Origin: Paenibacillus planticolens
GTDB taxonomy: Bacteria > Bacillota > Bacilli > Paenibacillales > NBRC-103111
Assembly: GCF_013141725.1 (NCBI RefSeq)
Contig: NZ_WHNZ01000017.1
Location: 186,001 to 250,000, forward strand
Reading direction: 5' to 3'
Length of the DNA: 64,000 nucleotides
The notes beneath the pieces are model-generated. The model ran no database searches, was not told where the DNA came from, and saw only the letters and a list, made by a program, of their open reading frames with translations. This document shows positions 19,928-27,767 of the stretch, one piece after another. Every line of letters begins with the position of its first letter. The stretch's first letter is position 1. The position numbers were made by a program, and so were the translations under genes.

Positions 19928-20281
19928 ATGCCACAAATGCGATATGCCATTCTTCAACTCGACCAGCAATTGGAATTCGTTGCGATGCCATCATCTTATT
20001 CCTACCAACTGACCGCCCTGAATCAAAGATTGCACAAAGAATTAGATAAACTGACCGCTGACGATGTCCCTAGACTCCCTAAAGTAATTGCCGAATGCGA
20101 CGATTTGGAGCTGATCGGTACGACGTATACGCTCATTCAAGGATTAGAGTATCTGAATCGTTTGGAGAAATCTTTTGCCGGCATTCAGGAGAAATCCTAT
20201 CCGCTGATCTCGCTGCTAACCGAAATCCGCGCGCTTCAAGCGCAGCTGGAGCAGTGGTACGAAGAGGAATTTGAAGGTTAA
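19928..20281 (+). CDS. Hypothetical protein, 117 residues
   Basis: A small soluble protein that I do not recognise as a named family. It is mostly helical with many charged residues; the C terminus (IRALQAQLEQWYEEEFEG) looks like an amphipathic or coiled helix. The ATG at 19928 is preferred, 13 bases after AAAGGA; an in-frame TTG at 19916 is too close to that site and ATG at 19937 is another option. A sigma-A promoter with a palindromic spacer lies upstream. The cmpA-like sporulation gene follows 74 bases downstream in the same direction and may be cotranscribed. Confidence 0.75.
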   Translation: MPQMRYAILQLDQQLEFVAMPSSYSYQLTALNQRLHKELDKLTADDVPRLPKVIAECDDLELIGTTYTLIQGLEYLNRLEKSFAGIQEKSYPLISLLTEIRALQAQLEQWYEEEFEG

Positions 20282-20355
20282 TACCAAAAGGACCTGCACC
20301 CAACTCCCTGTATCTTCATATGCTATAAGTACATGGCGAAGAAGGGGATGGGCAT

Positions 20356-20520
20356 ATGCCGCAATGGCTCTGTAATCAATTAATGCGGGCCTTCCAGAAC
20401 AAAAACCGCAGACAAATCCGATTGCTGAATGACAGCTGGTACTTTTACCGCACCCGCCGCTCACAAGAGGAGTGGCCTGACACCCAAACGACGGACGGAC
20501 CGGGCAAGCGTAAATTTTGA
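20356..20520 (+). CDS. cmpA: Cortex morphogenetic protein CmpA-like
   Basis: A 54-residue protein. The first 37 residues (MPQWLCNQLMRAFQNKNRRQ followed by IRLLNDSWYFYRTRR) match the CmpA pattern of B. subtilis: MPxWL near the start, QxMRAF, a basic region, then IKxLNxxWxFYRKKR. In B. subtilis CmpA is made in the mother cell and, with the ClpXP protease, acts as a checkpoint on cortex assembly through SpoIVA. The extra 17-residue polar tail (SQEEWPDTQTTDGPGKRKF) is longer than in Bacillus. AAGGGG lies upstream of the ATG at good spacing. The gene supports a spore-forming host. Confidence 0.85.
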   Translation: MPQWLCNQLMRAFQNKNRRQIRLLNDSWYFYRTRRSQEEWPDTQTTDGPGKRKF

Positions 20521-20532
20521 TAAAAAAATATG

Positions 20533-20561
20533 TTGCATATTTGAAATGAGCCCACTATACT
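20533..20561 (+). promoter_or_regulatory. Sigma-A promoter upstream of the winged-helix gene
   Basis: TTGCAT (20533-20538), a 17-base spacer and TATACT (20556-20561). The perfect inverted repeat ATATG-TTG-CATAT (20528-20540) overlaps the -35 element and could be an operator, possibly for the helix-turn-helix protein encoded downstream. Transcription should start near 20568. Confidence 0.65.
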
Positions 20562-20579
20562 GTAAATAAAAGTAAACTC

Positions 20580-20636
20580 GTTGAGTGAAGCACACTCGAT
20601 CCGGCAGGATGACCTGCGGTTCGGTGTGCTTTTTTG
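20580..20636 (+). promoter_or_regulatory. Leader with terminator and possible antiterminator hairpin
   Basis: A bulged terminator stem (AGCACACTCGATCCGGCAGG against CCTGCGGTTCGGTGTGCT, then TTTTTT; 20589-20635) lies between the promoter and the coding region. A competing hairpin GAGTG-AAGCA-CACTC (20583-20597, extendable to 20580-20600) uses the first arm of the terminator, so the two are mutually exclusive. It could be a transcriptional attenuator, or simply the terminator of cmpA with a coincidental promoter. Confidence 0.5.
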
Positions 20637-20669
20637 CTATCTAAAAATAAATAAAGGGAGTGTATGATC

Positions 20670-20993
20670 ATGGTTTTACGCCGTAGAACAAAAAAAGTTC
20701 AAGGAGACAACGTTTACTTGCTGCAAGAGAGGAAGTCATCATATAACGTGCACAGAGGACCTACGTTCTCCACTCCGGATCTGTGGGAGTTACGAAAGCA
20801 AGTTATACTTCAGGTTGCCAAGCGCTGCGATGGCATCATCCATATTCGGGACATCGCAGCTGAATGCAATGTCAATATTCGCATCGCGTCCGAATGGCTG
20901 AAGCGTTTGGCACGGGAGGACATGCTTACTGCCGTAGCCGGTCAGCGAAATACTGCCGTTTACTCCGTAAAGGAGGTGGGGCCGCAGCGGTAA
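20670..20993 (+). CDS. Winged-helix DNA-binding-like protein
   Basis: A 107-residue basic protein. The C-terminal half fits a winged helix-turn-helix: VILQVAKRCDGIIHIRDIAA, then ECNVNIRIASEWLKRLARED and a short beta wing ending in YSVKE. The N-terminal 30 residues are basic and probably unstructured. The ATG at 20670 lies nine bases after GGGAG and is preferred over ATG at 20664, only three bases away. I do not recognise a named family. It follows the promoter and leader described at 20533-20636; autoregulation is possible because a palindrome covers the -35 element. Confidence 0.75.
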   Translation: MVLRRRTKKVQGDNVYLLQERKSSYNVHRGPTFSTPDLWELRKQVILQVAKRCDGIIHIRDIAAECNVNIRIASEWLKRLAREDMLTAVAGQRNTAVYSVKEVGPQR

Positions 20994-21074
20994 TGAGCGT
21001 TTACTCCGGTTAGAGAGGATGATGTGAAGATGATTTTGGAGATTACATGATGAGAGGATGATGTGAAAAAATAG

Positions 21075-21110
21075 AAAAAAGCAGCTGACAGTCGGAGGCT
21101 GACAACTGCT
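21075..21110 (-). terminator. Terminator of the tex gene
   Basis: On the minus strand AGCAGTTGTCAGCC, a TCC loop and GACTGTCAGCTGCT form the stem, followed by TTTTTT. It lies 10 bases after the tex stop codon. Just upstream on the plus strand, GAGAGGATGATGTGAA occurs twice (near 21013 and 21052) as a direct repeat. Confidence 0.9.
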
Positions 21111-21119
21111 ATCTACTTC

Positions 21120-23450
21120 TTATTGCTGGGGCTTTTTCATGGTCAAGCCGACACGGCCTTTTTTCTGATCCACGTTCAGTACCCACACTTGGACGATGTC
21201 TCCGACGGAAACCACATCCATCGGATGTTTCACGAAACCGTTCTTGAGCTGGGAGATGTGTACCAGCCCGTCGTTTTTAATGCCGATATCGACGAAAGCG
21301 CCGAAGTCGATAACGTTGCGCACCGTGCCGGTCAATTCCATGCCCGGCACAAGGTCCTCAAGCTGCAGCACGTCGGTGCGGAAGATCGGCGCGGGGACTT
21401 CGTCCCGCGGATCCCGCCCAGGCCGCTGCAGGCTGTCCAGGATGTCCCGCAGCGTCGGGACACCAACGCCCAGCTTCGGAGCCAGTTCCCCCGGCTCCAG
21501 CGTCTGCAGCAGCGCCAGAAGCTGCTGCGAGCCCAGCTGCGCCAGTTCCAGGCGCAGCTCCTTGAACAGCCGATCCACGACGTCGTAAGACTCCGGATGG
21601 ATCGGGGTGTTGTCCAGCGGGTTCCCGCCGCCGGGAATCCGCATGAACCCGACACACTGCTCGAAGGTTTTCGCGCCGAGGCGCGGAACCTTCGACAGCT
21701 CCTGTCGGGAGCTGAACTTGCCGTTCTCCTCGCGATACTTGACGATGTTTTTGGCCAGTGTCGCGTTCACGCCCGACACGTACGAGAGCAAGGACGGGGA
21801 CGCCGTGTTGAGGTCCACGCCGACATGGTTAACGGCCGATTCGACGACGGCCTTCAAGTTCTCGTCCAGACGTTTCTGCGAAACGTCATGCTGGTACTGC
21901 CCGACGCCGATTGCCTTCGGCTCGATTTTCACCAGCTCCGCGAGCGGGTCCTGCAGCCTCCGCGCGATGGAAATCGCGCTGCGCTCGGCGACGTCGAGGT
22001 CCGGGAACTCCGTCTGCGCCAGCTTCGACGCGGAATACACGCTCGCCCCCGCTTCGCTGACGATCAAGTACTTCAGCTTCTGCTCCTGGATCTCGCTAAT
22101 CAGCTCCGCAACAAACTGCTCCGTTTCACGGGAAGCCGTTCCATTCCCAATGACGATCAGCTCTACGCCGTGCTTGCTGATCAATTGCTTGAACTTCGCC
22201 TTGGCTTCCGCCACCTTGTTATTCGGAGGTGTCGGGTACGTCACGGCGATTTCAAGCATTTTACCGGTGTCGTCGATGACGGCCAGCTTGCAGCCTGTCC
22301 GGTAAGCGGGATCGACACCCAGCACGACGTGCCCTTTGACGGGGGCTTGGAGCAGCAGATTGCGCAGATTTTCCGCGAAAATCTTAATCGCCTGCTCCTC
22401 GCCCATCTCCGTCATTTCTCCACGCACTTCGCGCTCGATAGACGGTGCGATTAAACGCTTGTAGGCGTCTTCCACAACCGCACGAAGCACATCTTGAACA
22501 ATGGATTGCCCCTTAATGATCTGTCTGGCTATATAATCATGAATTTTATCAACCGCAACAACCAAGTTAACCTTTAGAACTTCCTCGCGCTCTCCGCGGT
22601 TAATAGCCAGAATACGATGAGGCGGCAGGCGTTTCACAGGCTCCTGATAGGCATAGTACATCTCATAGACGGACTCGGCCTTTGCATCTTTTGCCTCCGT
22701 ATGCAATATCCCTTGATCCTGTGTGTATCTGCGCACCCAAGCCCTAACTTTGGCATCGTCCGCGATATTCTCCGCCAAGATGTCCATCGCGCCCTGAATA
22801 GCGTCTGCGGCGCTTGCAACCTGCTTGTCCGCGTTGACATAGCGCTCCGCCTCTTGTTCAAGCGAGCCCTGTCGCGGCTGCTTCCAGATCCATTCCGCAA
22901 GCGGCTCCAAGCCGCGCTCTTTGGCCACACTGGCTCTCGTCTTCCGCTTTTGACGGTAAGGTCTGTACAAATCTTCGATTTCCTGCAGCTTCGCAGCGCC
23001 TTCAATCGATTTGCGCAGCTCATCCGTCAGTTTCCCCTGTTCGTCGATCAAACGAACGACCTCCAGCTTGCGATCTTCGAGGTTGCGTAAGTACTGCAGC
23101 CGCTCCTCAATATCTCGCAGCTGGTTTTCATCCAGCTCGCCCGTCATCTCTTTCCGGTAACGAGCGATGAAAGGAATCGTATTCCCTTCATCAAGCAACC
23201 CCATTGTCGTTTTCACTTTGCCTGCGGGCAGCTGCAGCTCTGCGGAAATTTGCTTTAGGATTCGCTCCTGGATCTCGGCTTTCTTCTCTTCAGAGAGAAT
23301 GACTTTGTCCTTTGGCTCTTCCTCGTATTTGTTTTTTGCTCCCTTGCTTCCCGCCTGCTCTTCATCCGCTGCGCTTTTCACTCCGCCATTTGCAGATAGC
23401 TCGCCAGCCGCATAGAACTGTTTGTTCATGATCATTTCCAATAAGGTCAT
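21120..23450 (-). CDS. tex: Tex-like RNA-binding transcription accessory protein
   Basis: About 776 residues. From residue 60 onward it follows the Tex order: N-terminal helical region (TTMGLLDEGNTIPFIARYRKEMTGELDE), a YqgF/RuvC-like domain (VLGVDPAYRTGCKLAVID), a helix-hairpin-helix region (LNTASPSLLSYVSGVNATLAKNIV, split here as two HhH motifs) and a C-terminal S1 RNA-binding domain (LTGTVRNVIDFGAFVDIGIK). The protein has an extra lysine- and glutamate-rich N terminus of about 55 residues compared with standard Tex. ATG at 23450 is preferred over 23456 because GAGGA touches the latter. Tex binds nucleic acids and affects transcription and stress tolerance. Single gene with its own terminator. 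Confidence 0.93.
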   Translation of the reverse strand: MTLLEMIMNKQFYAAGELSANGGVKSAADEEQAGSKGAKNKYEEEPKDKVILSEEKKAEIQERILKQISAELQLPAGKVKTTMGLLDEGNTIPFIARYRKEMTGELDENQLRDIEERLQYLRNLEDRKLEVVRLIDEQGKLTDELRKSIEGAAKLQEIEDLYRPYRQKRKTRASVAKERGLEPLAEWIWKQPRQGSLEQEAERYVNADKQVASAADAIQGAMDILAENIADDAKVRAWVRRYTQDQGILHTEAKDAKAESVYEMYYAYQEPVKRLPPHRILAINRGEREEVLKVNLVVAVDKIHDYIARQIIKGQSIVQDVLRAVVEDAYKRLIAPSIEREVRGEMTEMGEEQAIKIFAENLRNLLLQAPVKGHVVLGVDPAYRTGCKLAVIDDTGKMLEIAVTYPTPPNNKVAEAKAKFKQLISKHGVELIVIGNGTASRETEQFVAELISEIQEQKLKYLIVSEAGASVYSASKLAQTEFPDLDVAERSAISIARRLQDPLAELVKIEPKAIGVGQYQHDVSQKRLDENLKAVVESAVNHVGVDLNTASPSLLSYVSGVNATLAKNIVKYREENGKFSSRQELSKVPRLGAKTFEQCVGFMRIPGGGNPLDNTPIHPESYDVVDRLFKELRLELAQLGSQQLLALLQTLEPGELAPKLGVGVPTLRDILDSLQRPGRDPRDEVPAPIFRTDVLQLEDLVPGMELTGTVRNVIDFGAFVDIGIKNDGLVHISQLKNGFVKHPMDVVSVGDIVQVWVLNVDQKKGRVGLTMKKPQQ

Positions 23451-23528
23451 TGTCATTCCTCACTTCTATGTATGTATGCAAACCAAAAAACGAGGGAAAT
23501 AACTACCCTCGTCCGTTCCAGATCCTAT

Positions 23529-23879
23529 TCAAAATTCTATCAGTCCCACACTAATTTGCAAAGCGTCGTCAACCTTACGCATTGTCTCTTCATCCAAATG
23601 CGTAATTTTGTCCGTTAACCGTTGCTTGTCGATCGTTCTGATTTGTTCAAGCAGAATAACCGAATCTCGATCGAAACCGTGCGTCTCCGCATCGATTTCC
23701 ACATGCGTGGGAAGCTTCGCCTTCTGGATCTGAGCTGTAATCGCTGCAACAATCACGGTTGGGCTAAAGCGGTTGCCGATATCATTTTGGATCACTAGAA
23801 CAGGACGAACTCCTCCCTGCTCCGATCCTACTACCGGCGAAAGATCTGCGAAAAATACATCGCCACGTTTTACAATCAC
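23529..23879 (-). CDS. ndoA: Endoribonuclease NdoA/EndoA (MazF-type toxin)
   Basis: A 116-residue MazF/PemK toxin that cuts single-stranded RNA at specific sites. The sequence [20 protein letters not shown] followed by [20 protein letters not shown] is close to B. subtilis EndoA, including the catalytic Arg and later Thr region ([20 protein letters not shown]). The start is GTG at 23879, with GGGGTGTAGG upstream that overlaps the end of the antitoxin gene, so the two are translationally linked. In B. subtilis the same order alr-ndoAI-ndoA is found ahead of the rsb genes; here tex follows instead. Confidence 0.95.
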   Translation of the reverse strand: MIVKRGDVFFADLSPVVGSEQGGVRPVLVIQNDIGNRFSPTVIVAAITAQIQKAKLPTHVEIDAETHGFDRDSVILLEQIRTIDKQRLTDKITHLDEETMRKVDDALQISVGLIEF

Positions 23880-23882
23880 TGC

Positions 23883-24164
23883 CTACACCCCGCTTACTAA
23901 GCGATCAAGCGTTCCATCGGCTTCTTCCTCCGCTTGAAAAGCTTCAGATGCCATGCTGAGATTAATTTTCGCCATCTCCATATACCCACGCTGCATGGAT
24001 TCGCGTAGACTGCGCTTTTTGCGTTCAATTAAATACAGCTTCATTGCCTGGCGAATAAATTCGCTGCGATTGGAGTTCTCCTTCTCGACAATACCGTCCA
24101 CTTCTTGCAACAGATTGTCAGGCAAGCTAATCATGATCCTTTTCGTATTATGCGCATTGCTCAC
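23883..24164 (-). CDS. ndoAI: Antitoxin EndoAI (ribbon-helix-helix)
   Basis: A 93-residue antitoxin that neutralises NdoA. The N-terminal ribbon-helix-helix DNA-binding domain is seen as KRIMISLPDNLLQEVDGIVE followed by KENSNRSEFIRQAMKLYLIE; the C-terminal part is the toxin-binding helix. The start is GTG at 24164 with GGGGGTG upstream. It is directly ahead of ndoA. The 216-base gap to alr on the upstream side contains a minus-strand TATAAT (24232 to 24227), so the pair may have its own promoter. Confidence 0.93.
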   Translation of the reverse strand: MSNAHNTKRIMISLPDNLLQEVDGIVEKENSNRSEFIRQAMKLYLIERKKRSLRESMQRGYMEMAKINLSMASEAFQAEEEADGTLDRLVSGV

Positions 24165-24380
24165 ACTTTAGCACCCCCAGAAACGATACAAAGACAATAT
24201 TACCAGTATGTCATCTTGAAAACCAAATTATACAATAGATATATGCAACCAGTATATCAAATATGTTACATCCTTGGATATAAGATTCTACACTACGTAT
24301 TCGATAGCCTACTCCAAATTCCTCTACAGGAAGGATACTTTTCATATGGTAAATTCATGAAGAGCAAATTTGACGCTAGT

Positions 24381-25553
24381 CTAGTAGCGATGACGCATCA
24401 GCGGATTAATGGCATCCACACGTTCACTTCCACGTACATATACGCGCGCAACCCGATGCGAGATCATACAGATCACTTCATAATTAACCGTGCCAAGCTG
24501 GTCTGCAATATCTTCTGCCGTAATACGCTCTCCATCCTGTTCCCCGATCAGCACAACCTCATCCAGCGCCTGTACATCCGTGACATCAGACACATTAATC
24601 ATGCATTGGTCCATACAGATTCGACCGACGACCGGTACTCTTTTTCCCCGAACTAGAACCTCCGCCTTGCCCGAAAGCATCCGCGAAAACCCGTCCGCAT
24701 ACCCAATCGGGAGCGTCCCGATCTGCTCTTCGCCCTTTGTATGGTAAATCGTTCCATAGCTGACCCCGGAGTCCGGCGGCAGCGTTTTGAGATGGACGAT
24801 TCCTGTTTTGAGACTGAGTACGGGCTTAAGCTTGATCTTCGTTTGATCGACATCCTCAGAAGGATACAGCCCATACATCGAAATGCCCAAACGCACCATC
24901 GAATAGGTTAAACCCGGCAAATCAATAGCAGCTGCGCTATTGCCTGCATGTATATAAGGAAACGCAACACCTTTATCCGTAAAATAGCTTACTATGCGCT
25001 CAAAACGGCGGTACTGCTCCAGCGTGTAGCTTTTATCCACTTCATCCGCGTTCGCATAATGCGTGAACAAACCCTCAACTTCCACATTCGGCAGCGTTAA
25101 CGCTTGCTCGATAAAAGGAATGGCATCCGCTTCCGTATGCAAACCGAGACGCCCCATGCCGGTATCCAGCTTAATGTGGATTTTCAGCTTCTTCTTATGC
25201 CGCTGCGCTTGCAGCTCCTTGAGGACATCATGGCTGTAGACAGCTATCGTCACATCCAGCTCACGAGCTCGCTCTACCCCTTCAGGAGGCGTATAGCCGA
25301 GTACCAGAATAGGTGCTGTAATGCCTGCATTTCTTAGCTCCAACGCTTCATCAAAAAACGCCACACCCAAGTAATCCACACCTGCGGCTAGAGCCTCTTT
25401 GGATACTTCAACAGCCCCGTGTCCGTACGCATCCGCTTTAACGACTGCCATCTGCTTCATTCCTGCCGGCAGTATCTTCTGAAAACCTTCAATGTTGCTT
25501 CGCAGAGCATCTAACGAAATTTCAACCCACGTGGGACGATAAAAAGCATCCAC
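24381..25553 (-). CDS. alr: Alanine racemase
   Basis: A 390-residue PLP enzyme that makes D-alanine for peptidoglycan. The cofactor lysine is in MAVVKADAYGHGAVEVS, the catalytic tyrosine in PPDSGVSYGTIYHTKGEE and the phosphate-binding segment in IHAGNSAAAID; VGRICMDQCMINVSD is also characteristic. The start is GTG at 25553 with AGAGGTG upstream. It lies in the conserved ydcC-alr-ndoAI-ndoA order of Bacillota, downstream of the YdcC-like lipoprotein but with its own promoter in the 403-base gap between them. Confidence 0.96.
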   Translation of the reverse strand: MDAFYRPTWVEISLDALRSNIEGFQKILPAGMKQMAVVKADAYGHGAVEVSKEALAAGVDYLGVAFFDEALELRNAGITAPILVLGYTPPEGVERARELDVTIAVYSHDVLKELQAQRHKKKLKIHIKLDTGMGRLGLHTEADAIPFIEQALTLPNVEVEGLFTHYANADEVDKSYTLEQYRRFERIVSYFTDKGVAFPYIHAGNSAAAIDLPGLTYSMVRLGISMYGLYPSEDVDQTKIKLKPVLSLKTGIVHLKTLPPDSGVSYGTIYHTKGEEQIGTLPIGYADGFSRMLSGKAEVLVRGKRVPVVGRICMDQCMINVSDVTDVQALDEVVLIGEQDGERITAEDIADQLGTVNYEVICMISHRVARVYVRGSERVDAINPLMRHRY

Positions 25554-25660
25554 CAGCGTTCACCTCTTTTTCCAAATGCAAAGGACAAGGGAAGGCCCGC
25601 TCTATGCGAGCAGCAGGACTCCCCCTCCAATAATTCGAACCCGTTCGGACCGATAAACCT

Positions 25661-25690
25661 ATGTTAAACCGAGTCACGAAACACTGTCAA
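25661..25690 (-). promoter_or_regulatory. Promoter of alr
   Basis: On the minus strand TTGACA (25690 to 25685), an 18-base spacer and TAACAT (25666 to 25661), about 108 bases ahead of the alr GTG. The rest of the 25554-25956 gap holds the upstream gene's terminator and no convincing gene; a 61-codon plus-strand frame at 25698 has no ribosome binding site. Confidence 0.7.
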
Positions 25691-25913
25691 CCGTCCTTTG
25701 GGCTCAAATGAGGCAAAATCGCGTCATATCCAAACTACAGGCTTGATAGGTATGTTTGTTCGTATTGCAACCAACGATTGGGTTTCGGCTGGAAGCTACT
25801 CCCCCCATACATTTGCCGCCCTTTTTAAGATTCTTTGCAGCACCATGGTTCACCCCATCCTGCCCCACCTTTTACCACATTAATTTTCTCTGAAAATGGC
25901 CCTAAAGCGCTGC

Positions 25914-25943
25914 AAAAAAGGACCTGCTCCTAAAAGCAGATCC
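25914..25943 (-). terminator. Terminator of the YdcC-like lipoprotein gene
   Basis: On the minus strand GGATCTGCT, loop TTTTAGG and AGCAGGTCC pair, followed by TTTTTT, 14 bases after the stop codon. Confidence 0.9.
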
Positions 25944-25956
25944 CCTTATTACCTAT

Positions 25957-27135
25957 TTATTTACCGGACTGACCTTCCGTCGCCATCGCCACTTTAATCA
26001 TTTCATTCGTCGGCAAATCGCCTGTGGACAATCTGAACTCCACTCCGTCATTCGTCCAAGTGAGCGTCTTCTTATCCTCACCAGTCAGCACGCCGATCGT
26101 AAACCCGAGATCCACAATGTCGCCCGGCTGCAAGGAAACCGACTTCGCCTGAGGTCTCACTTCAACAATGCTGAAATTGTACTTCCCTTTATATCTTAAA
26201 AGGACGGCAGCGTCTTCACCCAGCTTCATATCCGTAATGTCCTGTTTCACGACATCTTTAGGCAGATAGCTCGGCTCTATGATACCGATATTTTGCGGCT
26301 TGCTGGCCGCGGCATCCGGCTTTGTTGCATCCGTTTTCGTACCCGTGGAAGTTGCAGCTTTCTGTCCATCCTGCACTTTGGTTTGATCGGATTGACCGCC
26401 TGTAGCTGTCAAGTTTTTGTCCGTTACCCCGACTGATGACGGGTGATTGGCATCCGCTGCCTTAACATCCGACATTGTCGGTAAGGTTTGCATGTTCCAG
26501 CTCGTCATGTTGCGCTCCATTTGGAAGAAATCCTTATCAAACTTCGCATCGAACTCAAACTTCGTGAAGTTCACCTGCACCATCACATTTTGGTTCGCAT
26601 CGGACACTTGAACCTGCGCGGGTGCCAGCGTCTTTTTATTCAGCCAAATTTTCTGGCGAGACAGCTGCTCATTCTGATAGTTCGCCGCTACATCGAACAC
26701 ATACATATCGTTGTCCGTTGTAAACTGGCGATCCTTGTCGGCGATAATACTTTTCGCCAAAGATTGGAACAAGTATACCTGTCCTTGATTTTCCGGCCAA
26801 TCGCTTTGGAAACGGAAGCTTTTCTTCAGGTGCGGCGTTAGCACGAACACACCCTCTTCATTACGCAGTACAATCTGCGTAACATCCTTTGACGCATTTG
26901 TCAGCGAAATTCGGTAGAAATGATCAGGCGAGAACGCCACCTCCACTTGATATTCTTGCGGCTGTGATCCCGTGTGCAAAATCATGCTGCCTGAAGCCTG
27001 ATAGCTATTCGCTTTGCTGATCACATGATCCAAATCCTTTACGATAGATCCTGCATCTTTCTTGCCCATCCCGCATCCAGCGAGAACCAATGCTAAGCAC
27101 ATCACCACTGCTACCACCCATGTGACCCGGCGCAT
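25957..27135 (-). CDS. YdcC-like sporulation-associated lipoprotein (LolA-like fold)
   Basis: A 392-residue secreted lipoprotein with the signal MRRVTW, a hydrophobic core and lipobox LAGC at about residues 18-21. The mature N-terminal half resembles the outer-membrane-lipoprotein-sorting (LolA/YdcC) fold, with SYQASGSMILHTGSQPQEYQ and IWLNKKTLAPAQVQVSD. A Thr/Ala/Asp-rich low-complexity linker (about 230-270) joins it to a C-terminal DUF4367-like domain that ends near VKVAMATEG. In B. subtilis YdcC sits ahead of alr and is made under sigma-E in the mother cell. The position here is the same. Its role is unknown. Confidence 0.85.
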   Translation of the reverse strand: MRRVTWVVAVVMCLALVLAGCGMGKKDAGSIVKDLDHVISKANSYQASGSMILHTGSQPQEYQVEVAFSPDHFYRISLTNASKDVTQIVLRNEEGVFVLTPHLKKSFRFQSDWPENQGQVYLFQSLAKSIIADKDRQFTTDNDMYVFDVAANYQNEQLSRQKIWLNKKTLAPAQVQVSDANQNVMVQVNFTKFEFDAKFDKDFFQMERNMTSWNMQTLPTMSDVKAADANHPSSVGVTDKNLTATGGQSDQTKVQDGQKAATSTGTKTDATKPDAAASKPQNIGIIEPSYLPKDVVKQDITDMKLGEDAAVLLRYKGKYNFSIVEVRPQAKSVSLQPGDIVDLGFTIGVLTGEDKKTLTWTNDGVEFRLSTGDLPTNEMIKVAMATEGQSGK

Positions 27136-27236
27136 TCGATCATCCCCTCACTCATGATTAACATCAACATAGTACATGCATATGAGGGGACTTGGCCGAT
27201 TATGCAGCCAAGCTGCCGGCTTGGACGTTTTTAGGC

Positions 27237-27274
27237 AAAAAAAATAAGACTAGCCCAGATTTCTGTCTAATCTT
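27237..27274 (-). terminator. Terminator of the coiled-coil protein gene
   Basis: On the minus strand AAGATTAG, a loop and CTAGTCTT pair, followed by ATTTTTTTT. It lies six bases after the stop codon of the gene at 27280. Confidence 0.8.
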
Positions 27275-27279
27275 ACTTG

Positions 27280-27564
27280 TTATTTGACTAATTTGAGTGT
27301 TTGAATGCTTGCGGCATGTTCCATCATCGTTACAGCAATTCCTGCTAGTTGTTCACCTTGTTGAACTTGGACTTGCTTAATCTCTTGCAAAGTGTTTTCT
27401 ACATTTGACATACGATTTTCTAGATTGCCCATACGATCTTCTAAATTACCCATTCGTCTATCAAGACTGTCAACTCTGTCTTTTATAGCTTTAACATCTG
27501 CGCCTATTTCATTTATTCTGCCGAGCATGGCACTTAGAAACTCACGATCCGTCATTTCGGCCAC
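27280..27564 (-). CDS. Small coiled-coil protein, unknown function
   Basis: A 94-residue protein that is almost entirely predicted coiled coil. It contains near-identical heptad repeats (RRMGNLEDRM, GNLENRMSNV) at residues 36-55. The start is GTG at 27564 with GGAGGGAGATGG upstream. It has its own terminator. No named family is recognised; similar short proteins in Bacillota resemble phage-tail or XhlA-type coiled coils, but nothing else of a phage is present nearby. Confidence 0.75.
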   Translation of the reverse strand: MAEMTDREFLSAMLGRINEIGADVKAIKDRVDSLDRRMGNLEDRMGNLENRMSNVENTLQEIKQVQVQQGEQLAGIAVTMMEHAASIQTLKLVK

Positions 27565-27767
27565 CCATCTCCCTCCAAATCCTATGCTTTTTTCCTTTCA
27601 TTATAACCTAGATTATAAGCAAAAAGAATCCCTCAAAAAAAAGAAACCGACTAACGAATCCATTCATTCCAACCCTTCTTCAGGTTGTATACATAATTTC
27701 TTCACAAACTTCTGGCATGATGATCTTGATGAGCATAGGATCCATTCATAAACCGGAGGAATTATCA

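Noticed and set aside
19745..19969. 74-codon minus-strand frame ahead of sprT
   Set aside because: It covers a promoter region, overlaps sprT and the divergent gene and has no ribosome binding site.
21123..22454. A 443-codon plus-strand frame opposite tex
   Set aside because: The opposite strand encodes a complete Tex protein with all domains; the antisense frame is arginine- and leucine-rich, with no family features.
24105..24656. 183-codon plus-strand frame over alr and ndoAI
   Set aside because: Antisense to two well-supported genes and without a start signal.
25698..25883. 61-codon plus-strand frame between alr and the lipoprotein gene
   Set aside because: No ribosome binding site, no recognisable features, and it overlaps the alr promoter region.
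27280..27564. Coiled-coil gene as part of a prophage
   Set aside because: No holin, tail or integrase genes are nearby; the coiled coil alone is not enough evidence.
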